From Spinactinospora alkalitolerans (GTDB lineage Bacteria; Actinomycetota; Actinomycetes; Streptosporangiales; Streptosporangiaceae): a DNA stretch of 64,000 bases. How positions within the stretch are numbered: position 1 is the first letter of the stretch; each line of letters begins with the position of its first letter. Below the pieces are notes generated by a model. That model was not told where the DNA came from. It did not search any database and worked only from the letters and a program-made list of their open reading frames with translations. This document shows positions 43,205 to 53,977 of the stretch, in pieces. The stretch covers positions 310,001-374,000 of the forward strand of contig NZ_JACCCC010000001.1 of NCBI RefSeq assembly GCF_013408795.1, read 5' to 3'. A program made the position numbers and the translations under genes.

Positions 43205-44197
43205 ATGACCACGGCACAGCAGACAACACCCCCCGCGGCGGTCGGCGCCGACCCGGCGATCAGCGTCCGCGACCTGCGGCAGAGCTACGGCGACTTCGAG
43301 GCGGTCCGCGGCATCTCCTTCGACGTCGCGCCCGGTGAGCTGTTCGCGCTGCTGGGCACCAACGGGGCGGGCAAGACCACCACGATCGAGACCCTGGAGG
43401 GCTTCCGGCGGCCGACGGGCGGCAGCGTCCGGGTGTTCGGCACCGACCCCTACGGCCAGCCGGCCGAGCTGCGGGAGCGGATGGACGGCGTCCTGCAGCA
43501 CAGCGGGGTGTTCGGCGAGCTGACGGTCGCCGAGACGGTCGACCTCTCCCGGGACCTCGCCGCCGACCCCCGCGACCGGGCCGAGGTGCTGGAGCTCGTC
43601 GACCTGGCCGACAAGGCCAAGGTCGCGGTCAGGCAGCTCTCCGGCGGGCAGCGGCGCCGCCTGGACCTCGGGCTGGCCGTCCTCTCCCGGCCCGAGGTGC
43701 TGTTCCTCGACGAGCCCACCACCGGCATGGACCCCGAGGCGCGGCGCGAGACCTGGAAGATCATCAAAGGCCTCGTCGCCGACGGCGTGGCGATCCTGCT
43801 CACCACCCACTACCTGGAGGAGGCCGAGCGGCTCGCCGACCGGCTCGCGATCATGCACCGGGGCGAGGTCAAGGTCGAGGGCGTGCTCGACGACGTCCTC
43901 GTCGGCTGGGGCGACCGGATCGGCTTCCGCCTGCCCGGCCGGATCCGCTCCGAGGAGCTGCCCGAACTGCCCGGCGCGACCGTCGCGGTCGGCGTCCGCG
44001 AGGGCGACCCCTGGGTCGTCTACACCGTCAACGGCGCTGACACGGCCCGCCGTGCGCACCACGCCATGGGGCCGCTGCTGTCCTGGGCCGACCAGCACGA
44101 GACCACCCTGGAGCGGCTCGAACTGCGCAGCGCCTCGCTGGAGGACGTCTTCCTCGGCATCGTCGACGAGGGCGCGGCCGACCTCGCCACCGCGTGA
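43205..44197 (+). CDS. ABC-2 exporter ATP-binding protein
   Basis: This 330-residue ATPase of the DrrA/CcmA type has Walker A GTNGAGKTTT (about 57-66), signature QLSGGQRRRLDLGLAV, Walker B VLFLDEPTTGMDP and the switch LTTHYLEEAERLADR. A DrrA-like C-terminal extension follows. It energises the permease encoded next. The frame runs up to 43115, but ATG 43205 fits the domain start and a CAGGGT 7 nt before it. Such pairs linked to a kinase/regulator gene pair usually export a lipid or antibiotic-like compound. The substrate is unknown. Confidence 0.88.
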   Translation: MTTAQQTTPPAAVGADPAISVRDLRQSYGDFEAVRGISFDVAPGELFALLGTNGAGKTTTIETLEGFRRPTGGSVRVFGTDPYGQPAELRERMDGVLQHSGVFGELTVAETVDLSRDLAADPRDRAEVLELVDLADKAKVAVRQLSGGQRRRLDLGLAVLSRPEVLFLDEPTTGMDPEARRETWKIIKGLVADGVAILLTTHYLEEAERLADRLAIMHRGEVKVEGVLDDVLVGWGDRIGFRLPGRIRSEELPELPGATVAVGVREGDPWVVYTVNGADTARRAHHAMGPLLSWADQHETTLERLELRSASLEDVFLGIVDEGAADLATA

Positions 44198-44256
44198 TCC
44201 CCGAGTCCCGGCCCGCCCAGACCACCGCGCACGAAACCGAGGAGCCTGATTCTCCG

Positions 44257-45108
44257 ATGACCGGCACCGCCACCGAGACCCCGCGTGCCACGCCCCGGGG
44301 CGCCCGCACACCCGTCGGCCTCGTCCGGCAGACCCTGCGGCTCACCCGCACCGAGTTCACCCTCTTCTACCGCTATCGGATGGCGCTCTACGTCGCCGTC
44401 CTGCCCGCGATCTTCATGCTCCCGGCGTTCACGGTGCCGAACGAGGAGATCCTGCCCGGCGTCGGCGCCGCAGCCCACTCACTCGCCGGTGTCTTCGCGA
44501 TGGCCGGCATGACCGTGGGGATCATCCACGTCTCCAACGTCTACGCCGCGCGGCGCGAGCAGATGGTGCTCAAGCGGTTCCGGGTCAGCGGGGTTCCCCC
44601 GGCGGCCCTGTTCGGCTCCACCACGCTGTCCGTGCTCGGCGTCGTCGCGATCCAGTCGCTGATCGGTGTCGCCGTGCTGGCGGTCCAGCTCGACACCCTG
44701 CCGAAGCACCCGGTGCTGCTGGTGCTGTCGATCGTGCTGATCACGGTGATCATGTCGCTGCTCGGCGCGGCGCTCACCCGGTTCACCCGCAACGCCGAGA
44801 GCGCGCAGATGCTCAGCATGGTGCCCTTCATCCTGCTCGTGGCCGCCAGCGGCTTCTACGTGCCGATCGACATGATGCCGGAGCCCCTCGCACGGATCGT
44901 CGGCGTGCTGCCGATGGCCCCGGCGATCGACCTGGCCCGCAGCGCCTACTTCGGTCGCGACTTCTTCGGCGGCGCCGAGGGCGCCGCCGCGGCGGGCCTG
45001 GACCTGTGGACGGCCGCGGGGCCGGCGCTGCTGGTCCTGCTCGCCTGGGTCGCGATCTCGGTCTATCTCCTCCGGTTCTTCCAGTGGGACCCGCGCCAGG
45101 CGAAGTGA
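44257..45108 (+). CDS. ABC-2 exporter permease
   Basis: This 283-residue ABC-2 type permease has six hydrophobic segments. It contains MVLKRFRVSGVPPAALFGS, the cytoplasmic coupling helix, and a C-terminal ABC-2 pattern (SGFYVPIDMMPEPLARIVGVLPM). The in-frame GTG at 44194 overlaps the ATPase stop but lacks a ribosome-binding site. ATG 44257, with GAGGAG 10-12 nt upstream, is preferred. It is cotranscribed with the ATPase and followed by a strong terminator. Confidence 0.87.
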   Translation: MTGTATETPRATPRGARTPVGLVRQTLRLTRTEFTLFYRYRMALYVAVLPAIFMLPAFTVPNEEILPGVGAAAHSLAGVFAMAGMTVGIIHVSNVYAARREQMVLKRFRVSGVPPAALFGSTTLSVLGVVAIQSLIGVAVLAVQLDTLPKHPVLLVLSIVLITVIMSLLGAALTRFTRNAESAQMLSMVPFILLVAASGFYVPIDMMPEPLARIVGVLPMAPAIDLARSAYFGRDFFGGAEGAAAAGLDLWTAAGPALLVLLAWVAISVYLLRFFQWDPRQAK

Positions 45109-45172
45109 CGCGGGCGCCAAGGACCGCCGCTGCGGACAGGCCAACGGACGCGGCCTGTCCGGGCGGCGGCCG

Positions 45173-45211
45173 AAGCGGGGCGACCGGCAGGACGGGCCGG
45201 TCGCCCCGCTT
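45173..45211 (+). terminator. Strong terminator after the exporter genes
   Basis: A 16-bp perfect stem (arms 45173-45188 and 45196-45211) with a 7-nt loop follows the permease stop by 64 bp. It separates the exporter from the kinase/regulator pair. Confidence 0.7.
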
Positions 45212-45216
45212 GCCGT

Positions 45217-45222
45217 TACGCT
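45217..45222 (+). promoter_or_regulatory. -10-like TACGCT before the NarL-type kinase
   Basis: TACGCT in GTTACGCTGACG lies 27 nt upstream of the kinase ATG and immediately after the terminator. The same context occurs at 32009-32014. Confidence 0.4.
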
Positions 45223-45249
45223 GACGTCCGGGAAGGTCGGAGGGATGAC

Positions 45250-46485
45250 ATGGAGGAGCAGGAGGTGCGGACGGTGTCCGCGCCGGCGCGGTCCGCGCGG
45301 CGGCTCGTGAGGGCGCGCTGGACCGTCATCGGCTCGTTCGCCACCGCGGTGGCGCTCATCCCGTTCTTCGCGGGCGTCAGCGTGCTGTCCCAGGTCGAGG
45401 ATCCGGTCCGTCCGCTGTGGCTGCACCTGCTGGGACTGGCGCTGTCGTTCCCGCTGGCGTGGCTGTGCCTGCGGATGCTGAACGTGCGACTGGGGCGTCC
45501 GCCGTCGCACCCCGACGCCGGCTTCTGGGGCTCCTTCGCCCTGCTCCTGGGCTTCTTCGTGTGTCTGGACATCGAGCTCTTCTCGCTGTTCACCGCGGCC
45601 CTGTGGTGGTCGGTCGCCGCCCTCGTCGCCCCGCGCCGCCGCGTCGCCGCGGTCACGGTCGTGCTGCTGGCGCTGCCCTGGGTCCGGCTGGCCTTCTACG
45701 CCGACCCCGACCCGATCCTCATGGCGTTCGTGTGGGGCGCCGCCGTCCTCTGGGCGCCGGCCATGCTGCTGTGCAACCTGGCCGTGCTGTGGCTGTGGGA
45801 GGTCGCCAACGAGGCCAACGACGCCCGCCACGCCCAGGCGCGGCTGGCCGTCACCGAGGAGCGGCTGCGCTTCGCCCGCGACATGCACGACCTGATCGGG
45901 CACAGCCTGTCCGGCATCGCGGTGAAGAGCGAACTCGCCGCCCGGCTCGCCGAACGCGACCCGGCCCGGGCGGCGCAGGAGATGGCGGCGGTGCAGCAGG
46001 TGGCCCGCGACGCGCTGCGGGAGGTGCGCTCGGCGGTCAGCGGCTACCGCGACGTGGACCTCTCCGACGAGCTGGCCAGCGTCAGGGCCGTGCTCACGGC
46101 GGCCGGCGTGAGCTGCACGGTGACCGGCGGCGACATCGACATGCCGGCCGAACTGCGGACGCTGACCGCGTGGGTGGTCCGCGAGGGCGCCACGAACGTG
46201 CTGCGGCACAGTGTGGCCAGGCGTTGCGACATCATGCTGCGTCGCGAGGAGCACGCGGTGGTCATCGAGGTGCACAACGACGGCGCGCGCGGCGGCGAGG
46301 GGATCCTGCGCCGCGGCAACGGCCTCACCGGCCTGACCGAGCGGGTCACCGCGCTGGGCGGCGCGTTCTCGGCCTCCGCGACGCACGGGGGCGGCTTCCT
46401 GCTGCGGGCCGTGCTGCCGTCGCCCGGTCCGGCGCCGGACCGGGCGACGGGCAAGGAAGAGCGACGAAGGGACGTGACCGCGTGA
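45250..46485 (+). CDS. NarL-type sensor histidine kinase (DesK-like)
   Basis: This 411-residue kinase has five or six membrane segments in residues about 25-195 and no large extracytoplasmic domain. A HisKA_3 domain carries the phosphoacceptor in FARDMHDLIGHSLSG near residue 220, and a compact HATPase_c contains NGLTGLTERV. Membrane-embedded kinases of this kind beside ABC-2 exporters (DesK, LiaS types) usually sense lipids or envelope stress and control the exporter. GGAGGG lies 5 nt before the ATG. The stop overlaps the regulator start (GTGA). Confidence 0.88.
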   Translation: MEEQEVRTVSAPARSARRLVRARWTVIGSFATAVALIPFFAGVSVLSQVEDPVRPLWLHLLGLALSFPLAWLCLRMLNVRLGRPPSHPDAGFWGSFALLLGFFVCLDIELFSLFTAALWWSVAALVAPRRRVAAVTVVLLALPWVRLAFYADPDPILMAFVWGAAVLWAPAMLLCNLAVLWLWEVANEANDARHAQARLAVTEERLRFARDMHDLIGHSLSGIAVKSELAARLAERDPARAAQEMAAVQQVARDALREVRSAVSGYRDVDLSDELASVRAVLTAAGVSCTVTGGDIDMPAELRTLTAWVVREGATNVLRHSVARRCDIMLRREEHAVVIEVHNDGARGGEGILRRGNGLTGLTERVTALGGAFSASATHGGGFLLRAVLPSPGPAPDRATGKEERRRDVTA

Positions 46486-47087
46486 TCCGCGTCGTCTTGG
46501 CCGACGATGAGCACCTGATTCGCGGCGCCATCGCCGCGCTGCTCGGCCTGGAACCGGACCTGGAGGTGGTCGCCGAGGTCAGCAGGGGCGACGAGGTGCT
46601 CGCCGCGGTCACCGGGCACGGGGCCGACATCGCCGTCCTGGACATCGAGATGCCCGGCGCGACCGGCCTGGAGGTCGCCGGCGAGCTGAAGCGTGCGGTG
46701 CCGGACTGCGGGGTGCTGATCCTGACGAGCTTCGGCCGCCCCGGCTACCTGCGCCGCGCGCTGTCGGCCGGCGCGCGCGGCTTCCTCGCCAAGGACGCGC
46801 CGGTGGACCAGCTCGCCGGTGCGATCCGCAAGGTGCACGAGGGCGGGCGCTACATCGACACCGAGCTCGCCGCCACCGCGATGACGTCGGGGGAGAGCCC
46901 GCTGACCGACCGCGAGACCGACGTGCTGCGCGTGGCGGCCGACGGCTCCTCCGCCGCCCGCATCGCCAAGGCCCTCCACCTGCGCGAGGGCACCGTGCGC
47001 AACTACCTCTCCAGCGCCATCAGCAAAACCGGCGCCGACAACCGCATGTCCGCCATCCGCACGGCCCAGGACATGGGGTGGCTGTAG
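46482..47087 (+). CDS. NarL/LuxR-family response regulator
   Basis: This 201-residue regulator has a receiver (acidic DD at about 8-9, phosphoacceptor D in VLDIEMPG near 54, T in LTSF, K in AKDAP near 103) and a C-terminal LuxR-type helix-turn-helix (LTDRETDVLRVAADG and GTVRNYLSSAISK). It overlaps the kinase gene by 4 bp. The likely target is the exporter upstream (43205-45108), whose 5' region contains a TGACA/TGTCA palindrome. It is convergent with the next gene across 30 bp. Confidence 0.9.
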   Translation: MIRVVLADDEHLIRGAIAALLGLEPDLEVVAEVSRGDEVLAAVTGHGADIAVLDIEMPGATGLEVAGELKRAVPDCGVLILTSFGRPGYLRRALSAGARGFLAKDAPVDQLAGAIRKVHEGGRYIDTELAATAMTSGESPLTDRETDVLRVAADGSSAARIAKALHLREGTVRNYLSSAISKTGADNRMSAIRTAQDMGWL

Positions 47088-47117
47088 CGCGCAGCGGTGG
47101 TTCTCCTGCCAACGCCG

Positions 47118-49331
47118 TCACAGGAACCGCAGCACCAGCATCGCGGTGTCGTCGGTGTGACCTCCGGGGGCGAAGTCCTCCAGGTCGCGGTCGATGCGGG
47201 CGATGACGGCCTGGGCGGTGAGGCCGGAGCAGCCGGAGAAGATCTTGGCCAGGCCCTCGTCGCCGAGCATGTCGTCGCCGTTGCGCCGCTCCGTCACGCC
47301 GTCGGTGACCGCGAGCAGCACGTCGCCGGACGCGATGTCGACGGTCTCGGTGAAGAACTCCACGTCCTCGAACGCGCCGAGCAGCGGCTGCGACGTCGCC
47401 ATCGAGGCGACGTCCCCGTCCCGGCGCAGGCGCAGCGGCAGCGGGTGGCCGGCCGACACCAGGCGGACGCGCATGCCGCCGCGGCCGTCCGCACCGCCGA
47501 TCGGGGTCATCTCCCCGTAGAGCATGGTCAGGAATCGGGTGGTGGTGTTCTCGTCCAGGATCGCCAGGTTCAGCCGGTGCATGATGTGCGCGGGAGAGCA
47601 GCCCTCCCTGGCCAGCGCGCGCAGCGTGTGCCGGGCCAGACCGGTGACCGCGGCGGCCTCCGGACCGGTGCCGCAGACGTCGCCGATCGCGAAGCACCAG
47701 CGGCCGTCGGTGGCGAACACGTCGTAGAAGTCGCCGCCGACCACGGTGCGCTCACCGGCCGGCTGGTAGAAGACGGCGTGGTCCACGCCCGGGATGTCGG
47801 GCTCCTTCTCCTTGGCCGGCAGCAGGCTGCGCTGCAGGGCCTCGCTCATCGACGTCTGGTTGGAGTACAGCCGCGCGTTCTCCATCGCCGAGGACACGCG
47901 CTGCGCCAGGTCGCTGGCGACGTCGACGTCCTCCCGGCTGAACTCCTCGGCCGGCTCCCTGCCGACCGTCAGCCGGCCCAGGACGCGGCCGTGCGCGATC
48001 AGCGGGAGGCTGATCGCCGTGCCCTCCGCCAGCTCCATCGTCAGCTCGTCGTCCAGCCCGACCGAGGCCAGCTCCTCCTGCGACCACAGCGGGGCCGGCT
48101 CGCGCTGCTCCTCCGGCGGCAGCGCGCCCACCAGTTCGCGCAGGACGTCGGTGGAGTTCTCGTTGCGGTGCGTCGCATACATCAACCGCGACGTGCCCAG
48201 TTCGGTGGTGGTGTGCACGACGCACCAGCTCCCCAGCCGCGACGTGGTCAACTGGGCGGCCAGCGCCGCCGTCATCTCCTCGTCCAGCGTGCCGGCGAGC
48301 AGGTCGCTGGCCTCGGCGAGGAAGCTCAGGGAGGCGCGGCGGGCCAGTTCCACCTGGGCCAGCCGGGCGCGCTCCACCGGCAGCGCGATCCGGTCGGCGC
48401 CCTCCTGCAGCCGGTCGGCCGCGGTCTTTCCGAAGTGCCGGATCCGCCGGGAGGCGACCCCGATCAGGCCGGTGATGCGGCCGTCGACGATGAGCGGGGC
48501 CGTCACCAGCGAGCGCATGCCCGCAGCGGACAGCCGCCCGCGGTGCGCCCGCGCGATCATCAGGTCGTCGTTGATGACCGGGCCGGGTTCGGGCGCGGCC
48601 GAGGGGAAGGTCTCCTCCGTGCGGCTGCGGAAGGGCCGCCACGGGCCGGTCGTGAGCCCGACGGCCGCCCGCACGTCCCACTCGGTCTCGTCAGGGGTGG
48701 CCAGCGCGATGTAGGCGGCGTCGCCGCCCAGCGCGGCCCTGGCGTACTCGACCGTGCGCTCCAGCAGTTCCGGGAGGGAGAGCCGGGCCGACAGCGCGGC
48801 GTCCAGCGCGGCCCACGGCTCGGGGCGGCCGGCCCGCCGCCGACCGCCGCGGGACCGGGAGCGGGAGGAGGGCAGCGGAGGCGCCAGCGAGGTGCGGTCG
48901 TCCGGCGCGCCGGAGTCCTCGTCCTCCAGCCGGAACCAGACCGCCTTGTCCTCCTTGCTGTAGCTGACGCCCCAACTGGAGGCGATCGCCCCGGCCAGCG
49001 CGAGCCCCAGGCCGCCGCTGCGGGTGTTCTCCGTGGAGGGCGAGGCGTCCACCGAGAGCGGACCGGCCTTGGGCACGGCGCGCTCGGGCACCCGGTCGGC
49101 GACGACCACCTCCACGGCGTCGGCCAGCCGGCGCACGGTCAGCTCCAGCGTGGTCTCGGCGTGGATGACCGCGTTGGTCACCAACTCACTGGCCAGCAGG
49201 ATGATGTCGTCGGAGGCGCGGTTGACCCCCCAGTCGCGTAGCGTGTCACCGACGAACACGCGCGCCTCGCCCGCCGTCTCCGGGGCGGGCGAGAACTCCC
49301 TGCGAGCGACCTTCATCGCGTCATGTGGCAT
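47118..49331 (-). CDS. osaC: OsaC-like anti-sigma/phosphatase multi-domain protein
   Basis: This ~737-residue soluble protein joins an N-terminal RsbW-like GHKL kinase domain (about 15-140; SELVTNAVIHAE and GGLGLALAGA) to one or two GAF domains (about 180-500) and a C-terminal SpoIIE-type PP2C phosphatase (about 515-737; GGDFYDVFA and IGDVCGTGPEA metal-binding aspartates). This combination matches S. coelicolor OsaC, which modulates the SigB-type osmotic response. The divergent position next to an OsaA-like hybrid kinase strengthens the assignment. The frame runs to 49475. ATG 49331 (MPHDAMKV) is preferred, though ATG 49316 is possible and neither has a clear Shine-Dalgarno sequence. Confidence 0.75.
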   Translation of the reverse strand: MPHDAMKVARREFSPAPETAGEARVFVGDTLRDWGVNRASDDIILLASELVTNAVIHAETTLELTVRRLADAVEVVVADRVPERAVPKAGPLSVDASPSTENTRSGGLGLALAGAIASSWGVSYSKEDKAVWFRLEDEDSGAPDDRTSLAPPLPSSRSRSRGGRRRAGRPEPWAALDAALSARLSLPELLERTVEYARAALGGDAAYIALATPDETEWDVRAAVGLTTGPWRPFRSRTEETFPSAAPEPGPVINDDLMIARAHRGRLSAAGMRSLVTAPLIVDGRITGLIGVASRRIRHFGKTAADRLQEGADRIALPVERARLAQVELARRASLSFLAEASDLLAGTLDEEMTAALAAQLTTSRLGSWCVVHTTTELGTSRLMYATHRNENSTDVLRELVGALPPEEQREPAPLWSQEELASVGLDDELTMELAEGTAISLPLIAHGRVLGRLTVGREPAEEFSREDVDVASDLAQRVSSAMENARLYSNQTSMSEALQRSLLPAKEKEPDIPGVDHAVFYQPAGERTVVGGDFYDVFATDGRWCFAIGDVCGTGPEAAAVTGLARHTLRALAREGCSPAHIMHRLNLAILDENTTTRFLTMLYGEMTPIGGADGRGGMRVRLVSAGHPLPLRLRRDGDVASMATSQPLLGAFEDVEFFTETVDIASGDVLLAVTDGVTERRNGDDMLGDEGLAKIFSGCSGLTAQAVIARIDRDLEDFAPGGHTDDTAMLVLRFL

Positions 49332-49656
49332 CGTGAAGCCGTACGGTCTCTCTGAGTGTCGAACAGGGCGGCCGAGTCGAAGAGTGTGAACACGATCAAC
49401 CCCTACCCCGTCTGGATTCCTTCCCGCCCGCCGACGCCGGACCACGGTCGCCGACCACTGCGGGAACCCAGTCATGATGTCAGAACGTCGACGTATTGAG
49501 CAGCCCGGCCAATTAACCTAATGCACCGCGGTTCATCTGAGACACCGCCGGTGGAACGTGAGTCCGGTCACCGCCGGCATCGCGGACCGCCCCCGTCCCC
49601 GCCTGCAACGGCGCAAGCGGGGAGCAGCGAGGAACCGGTGGCAGAGGAGGGGATCC
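49332..49656. other. Divergent promoter region of the osa-like genes
   Basis: This 325-bp gap lies between the osaC-like and osaA-like genes. AT-richer stretches are at 49370-49430 and 49475-49520. TAACCT at 49514-49519 is a plus-strand -10-like hexamer but lacks a well-spaced -35. Both genes need promoters here. No gene is seen. Confidence 0.45.
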
Positions 49657-52600
49657 ATGCCCGAGGCGACGATCAGCACGCCCGCGTCGAACGGGGAGCT
49701 GGACGCGCTCCTCGACGCGCTCTACAGCATGCGCGACGGGGACTTCAGCGTGCGCCTGAACGCCAGGGCCGAGGGGAAGCACGGTGAGATCGCCACCGTC
49801 TTCAACCAGGTCCTGGACCACTGCGAGCAGCTCAGCAGCGAACTGCAACGCGTGGGAGGCGTGGTCAGCACCGAGGGCCGGCTCAACGAGCGGGTCTCGG
49901 TCAGCCCGGCCAAGGGGGCCTGGGGCAAGAGCGTGCGCGCGCTCAACCAGCTCCTCGACGAGGTGAGCGAGCCCGTCACCTCCGTCGCGCAGATCCTCGA
50001 CTCGGTGGCGAGCGGCGACCTGGCCCAGCGGGTCGACCTCACCAGCCGGCACGGCTCGCTGCACGGCGACCTGCTGCGGCTGGCCACGTCGGTGAACCGG
50101 ATGGCCGACCAGATGTCCGGGTTCACCATGGAGGTCACCCGGGTGGCCCGCGAGGTGGGCACCGAGGGCAAGCTGGGCGGCAGCGCCCGCGTCGAAGGGG
50201 TCTCCGGCGCCTGGCGCGACGTCACCGAGGCGGTCAACCAGATGGCCTCCCGCCTCACCGCCCAGGTCCGCGACATCTCCACGGTGACCGTGGCGGTCTC
50301 GCGCGGTGACCTGAGCCGCAAGGTCACGGTCGACGTCCAGGGCGAGATGCTCCAGCTCAAGGACACCGTCAACACGATGGTGGACCAGTTGTCCACGTTC
50401 GCCGACGAGGTCACGCGGGTGGCGCGCGAGGTGGGCACCGAGGGCAAGCTGGGCGGCCGGGCCAACGTCAAGGGCGTGTCGGGCATCTGGAAGGACCTGA
50501 CGAACAACGTCAACTCCATGGCCGACAACCTCACCAACCAGGTGCGCGACATCTCACAGGTGACCACGGCCGTCGCCCGCGGCGACCTGAGCCGCAAGGT
50601 CACGGTGAACGTCCAGGGCGAGATGCTGGCCCTGAAGAACACCGTGAACACGATGGTCGACCAGCTCGACTCCTTCGCCGACGAGGTCACGCGGGTGGCG
50701 CGCGAGGTCGGTACCGAGGGCAAGCTGGGCGGCCGGGCCAACGTCAAGGGCGTGTCGGGCATCTGGAAGGACCTGACCGACAACGTCAACTCCATGGCCA
50801 ACAGCCTCACCTACCAGGTCCGCAACATCTCGCAGGTGACCACCGCGGTCGCCCGGGGCGACCTGACCAAGAAGATCACCGTCGACGCCCAGGGGGAGAT
50901 GCTCCAGCTCAAGGACACCGTCAACACGATGGTGGACCAACTGGAGTCGTTCGCCGACGAGGTCACCCGCATGGCGCGCGAGGTCGGCACGGAGGGCAAG
51001 CTCGGCGGTCAGGCGCACGTGCGCGGCGTCTCCGGGGTCTGGAAGGACCTCACCGACAACGTCAACTCCATGGCCAACAACCTGACCCACCAGGTGCGCC
51101 AGATCGCCATCGTCACCACGGCCGTCGCCCGCGGCGACCTCACCAAGAAGATCACGGTCAACGCCAAGGGCGAGATCCTGGAACTGAAGGACACCATCAA
51201 CGTGATGGTGGACCAGCTCTCCGCGTTCGCCGACGAGGTCACGCGGGTGGCGCGCGAGGTCGGCACCGAGGGCCAGCTCGGCGGGCGCGCCGACGTCAGG
51301 GGCGTGTCGGGCATCTGGAAGGACCTGACCGAGAACGTCAACTCGATGTCGCACAACCTCACCACGCAGGTGCGCAACATCTCCCAGGTGACGTCCGCCG
51401 TCGCGGCCGGCGACCTGAGGAAGCAGATCACCGTCGACGCCCAGGGCGAGATGCTGGAGCTCAAGGACACCATCAACACGATGGTCAACCAGCTCTCCAC
51501 GTTCGCCACGGAGGTCACCCGGGTGGCCCACGAGGTGGGCAGCGAGGGGCAGTTGGGCGGCCAGGCCAAGGTCGACGACGTGTCGGGCACCTGGAAGCAG
51601 CTCACCGACAGCGTGAACGAGCTCGCCGGGAACCTGACCACCCAGGTGCGCGCGATCGCGTCGGTGGCCAGCGCGGTCACCCGCGGCGACCTCACCCAGT
51701 CCATCCAGGTCGACGCGCGCGGCGAGGTCGCCACGCTGAAGGACAACATCAACCTGATGGTGTCCAACCTGCGTGAGACCACCGCCGCCCAGCGCGACGA
51801 GGACTGGCTGAAGAGCAACCTGGCCCGCATCTCCGGCCTCATCCAGGGCCACCGCGACCTCAACGACCTGGCGCGCCTCATCATGACCGAGGTGACGCCG
51901 CTGGTGGACGCCCAGCACGGCGCCTGCTTCCTGCTGGAGGACGAGAACGACGAGGAGACCTTCCGCCTCTTCGCCGGCTACGGCTACCAGCCCAACGAGC
52001 CGCGCCGGCGGCTCACGATGGGCCGGGGCCTGGCCGGGGAGTCCATGGCGCAGAAGCAGGAGATGCTCATCACCGACGTCCCCGGCGACTACGTCAAGAT
52101 CGAGTCCGGCCTGGGCGAGGCGCCGCCGCTGAGCATCGCGATCTTCCCGGTGCTGTCGGAGGGCCGGGTGCTGGGCGTCATCGAACTCGCCTCCTACGGC
52201 GAGTTCCGCGAGATCCACCTGAGCTTCCTGCGCCAGCTCGTCGGCCTCATCGGCACGACGATCAACACGATCCTGGCCAACTCCAAGACCGAGTACCTGC
52301 TGATCCAGTCCCAGCAGCTCACGACCGCGCTGCAGGAGCGCTCCAACGAGCTCCAGCGCCAGCAGGAGGAGCTGCGCCGCAAGAACGCCGAGCTGCACAG
52401 CAAGGCGGGGCAGCTCTCCAGCCAGAACCGCGCGATCGAACTGCAGAACCGGCAGATCGAGCGGGCGCGCCGCTCGCTGGAGGACCGCGCGCACCAGCTC
52501 CAGGTGTCGTCCAAGTACAAGTCGGAGTTCCTGGCGAACATGTCGCACGAGCTGCGGACTCCGTTGAACAGTCTGCTCATCCTGGCCCGGCTGCTGGCGG

Positions 52601-53955
52601 ACAACAGCGAGCAGAACCTCACCCCCAAGCAGGTGGAGTTCGCCCAGACGATCCACAAGGCGGGCAGCGACCTGCTCCAGCTCATCGACGAGATCCTCGA
52701 CCTCTCCAAGGTCGAGGCGGGCCGGATGGAGCTGCGGCCCGGCGACGTCTCCATCAGCCAGTTGGTCGACTACGTCGAGGCGTCGTTCCGTCCGATGGCC
52801 GGCGACAAGGGGCTGGCGTTCTCCGTCGAGGTCTCGCCGGACATCCCGAACTACCTGTGGACCGACGAGCAGCGGCTCCAGCAGGTGCTGCGCAACCTGC
52901 TGTCCAACGCGGTCAAGTTCACCACCACCGGCGAGGTCCGGCTGCTGATCGAGCCGGCCTGGGCGCTGGCGGAGGCCGACCTCGACATGTTCGGGGAGAA
53001 CGAGGAGGTCATCGCGTTCTCGGTGGCCGACACCGGCATCGGCATCCCCGACGACAAGCTGCAGGTCATCTTCGAGGCGTTCCACCAGGGCGACGGCGGG
53101 ACCAGCCGCCGCTACGGCGGCACCGGCCTGGGCCTGTCCATCAGCCGCAACATGGCCCGCCTGCTCTCCGGTGAGATCCGGGTGCACAGCGTCCTCGGCG
53201 AGGGCAGCACGTTCACGCTGCTGCTGCCCGTGCGGCTGCCGGAGAGCAGCAGCGAGCGGCTGGAGGCGGTGGCCGCGGCCGTCGCCACCCCGGCGCTGTC
53301 GGTGGCCGACGCCCACGCGGAGGAGGAGCCGCTGACCGACGTCGACGACGCTGCCGACCTGGGCGCCGACGTCGAGACCGCCGAGGCCCTCCCCGCGCCC
53401 GAGGAGGCGGAGGAGGCCCCGTCGGTCCCGGTGCTCAAGCAGCCGGAGCCCGACGTGCGCAGCGAGGGCGAGGCCGCGCCGGAGGTCCGCGACGATCCCG
53501 AGCGCGACGCCGTGCTGGAGGGCCGGCGGGTGCTGATCGTCGACGACGACATCCGCAACGTGTTCGCGCTGACCAGCGCGCTGGAGGCGCACGGCCTGCA
53601 CGTCCTCTACTCCGACAACGGCTACTCCGGCATCGAGAAGCTGGAGGCCAACGAGGACATCGCGCTGGTGCTGATGGACATCATGATGCCCGAGCTCGAC
53701 GGCAACGCCACGATCCGGGTGATCCGGGAGATGCCGCAGTTCGCGGACCTGCCGATCATCTCGCTGACCGCCAAGGCGATGCAGGGCGACCGGGAGCGCA
53801 GCCTGGATTCGGGCGCCTCCGACTACGTCACCAAGCCGGTCGACCTCGACCATCTGCTGGATGTCATGCGGGCGTGGTTGGATCGAGGGACCGACGCGGC
53901 CGATGTCGGCGGCGTGCACAATGAGCAGGAGAGCGCGGGCGGCGGGCCGGCGTAG
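49657..53955 (+). CDS. osaA: Poly-HAMP hybrid sensor histidine kinase (OsaA-like)
   Basis: This 1432-residue cytoplasmic hybrid kinase has no membrane segment. Residues about 20-700 hold some 15 HAMP-like units of ~46 residues, alternating canonical units (GDLxxKI type) with divergent ones (VGTEGKLGG type). Then come a GAF domain (about 725-880), a long coiled coil, HisKA (phosphoacceptor in [11 protein letters not shown] near 963), HATPase_c and a C-terminal receiver (phosphoacceptor in [11 protein letters not shown] near 1340). This matches OsaA of Streptomyces and fungal group III (Nik1) osmosensing kinases. GAGGAGGGG lies 6 nt before ATG 49657. An osaB-like regulator follows. Confidence 0.85.
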   Translation: MPEATISTPASNGELDALLDALYSMRDGDFSVRLNARAEGKHGEIATVFNQVLDHCEQLSSELQRVGGVVSTEGRLNERVSVSPAKGAWGKSVRALNQLLDEVSEPVTSVAQILDSVASGDLAQRVDLTSRHGSLHGDLLRLATSVNRMADQMSGFTMEVTRVAREVGTEGKLGGSARVEGVSGAWRDVTEAVNQMASRLTAQVRDISTVTVAVSRGDLSRKVTVDVQGEMLQLKDTVNTMVDQLSTFADEVTRVAREVGTEGKLGGRANVKGVSGIWKDLTNNVNSMADNLTNQVRDISQVTTAVARGDLSRKVTVNVQGEMLALKNTVNTMVDQLDSFADEVTRVAREVGTEGKLGGRANVKGVSGIWKDLTDNVNSMANSLTYQVRNISQVTTAVARGDLTKKITVDAQGEMLQLKDTVNTMVDQLESFADEVTRMAREVGTEGKLGGQAHVRGVSGVWKDLTDNVNSMANNLTHQVRQIAIVTTAVARGDLTKKITVNAKGEILELKDTINVMVDQLSAFADEVTRVAREVGTEGQLGGRADVRGVSGIWKDLTENVNSMSHNLTTQVRNISQVTSAVAAGDLRKQITVDAQGEMLELKDTINTMVNQLSTFATEVTRVAHEVGSEGQLGGQAKVDDVSGTWKQLTDSVNELAGNLTTQVRAIASVASAVTRGDLTQSIQVDARGEVATLKDNINLMVSNLRETTAAQRDEDWLKSNLARISGLIQGHRDLNDLARLIMTEVTPLVDAQHGACFLLEDENDEETFRLFAGYGYQPNEPRRRLTMGRGLAGESMAQKQEMLITDVPGDYVKIESGLGEAPPLSIAIFPVLSEGRVLGVIELASYGEFREIHLSFLRQLVGLIGTTINTILANSKTEYLLIQSQQLTTALQERSNELQRQQEELRRKNAELHSKAGQLSSQNRAIELQNRQIERARRSLEDRAHQLQVSSKYKSEFLANMSHELRTPLNSLLILARLLADNSEQNLTPKQVEFAQTIHKAGSDLLQLIDEILDLSKVEAGRMELRPGDVSISQLVDYVEASFRPMAGDKGLAFSVEVSPDIPNYLWTDEQRLQQVLRNLLSNAVKFTTTGEVRLLIEPAWALAEADLDMFGENEEVIAFSVADTGIGIPDDKLQVIFEAFHQGDGGTSRRYGGTGLGLSISRNMARLLSGEIRVHSVLGEGSTFTLLLPVRLPESSSERLEAVAAAVATPALSVADAHAEEEPLTDVDDAADLGADVETAEALPAPEEAEEAPSVPVLKQPEPDVRSEGEAAPEVRDDPERDAVLEGRRVLIVDDDIRNVFALTSALEAHGLHVLYSDNGYSGIEKLEANEDIALVLMDIMMPELDGNATIRVIREMPQFADLPIISLTAKAMQGDRERSLDSGASDYVTKPVDLDHLLDVMRAWLDRGTDAADVGGVHNEQESAGGGPA

Positions 53956-53977
53956 CGCCGGCGGCGACGCGTGAAGT

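Noticed and set aside
49730-51770. CRISPR-like or VNTR array from regularly spaced similar segments
   Set aside because: The ~276-bp periodicity is fully explained by tandem HAMP-domain coding sequence in one reading frame; there are no short palindromic repeats with unique spacers.
50554-53919. 1121-codon minus-strand open frame antisense to the poly-HAMP kinase
   Set aside because: It arises from codon bias of the repeated HAMP units; no signal, start context or homology supports it.
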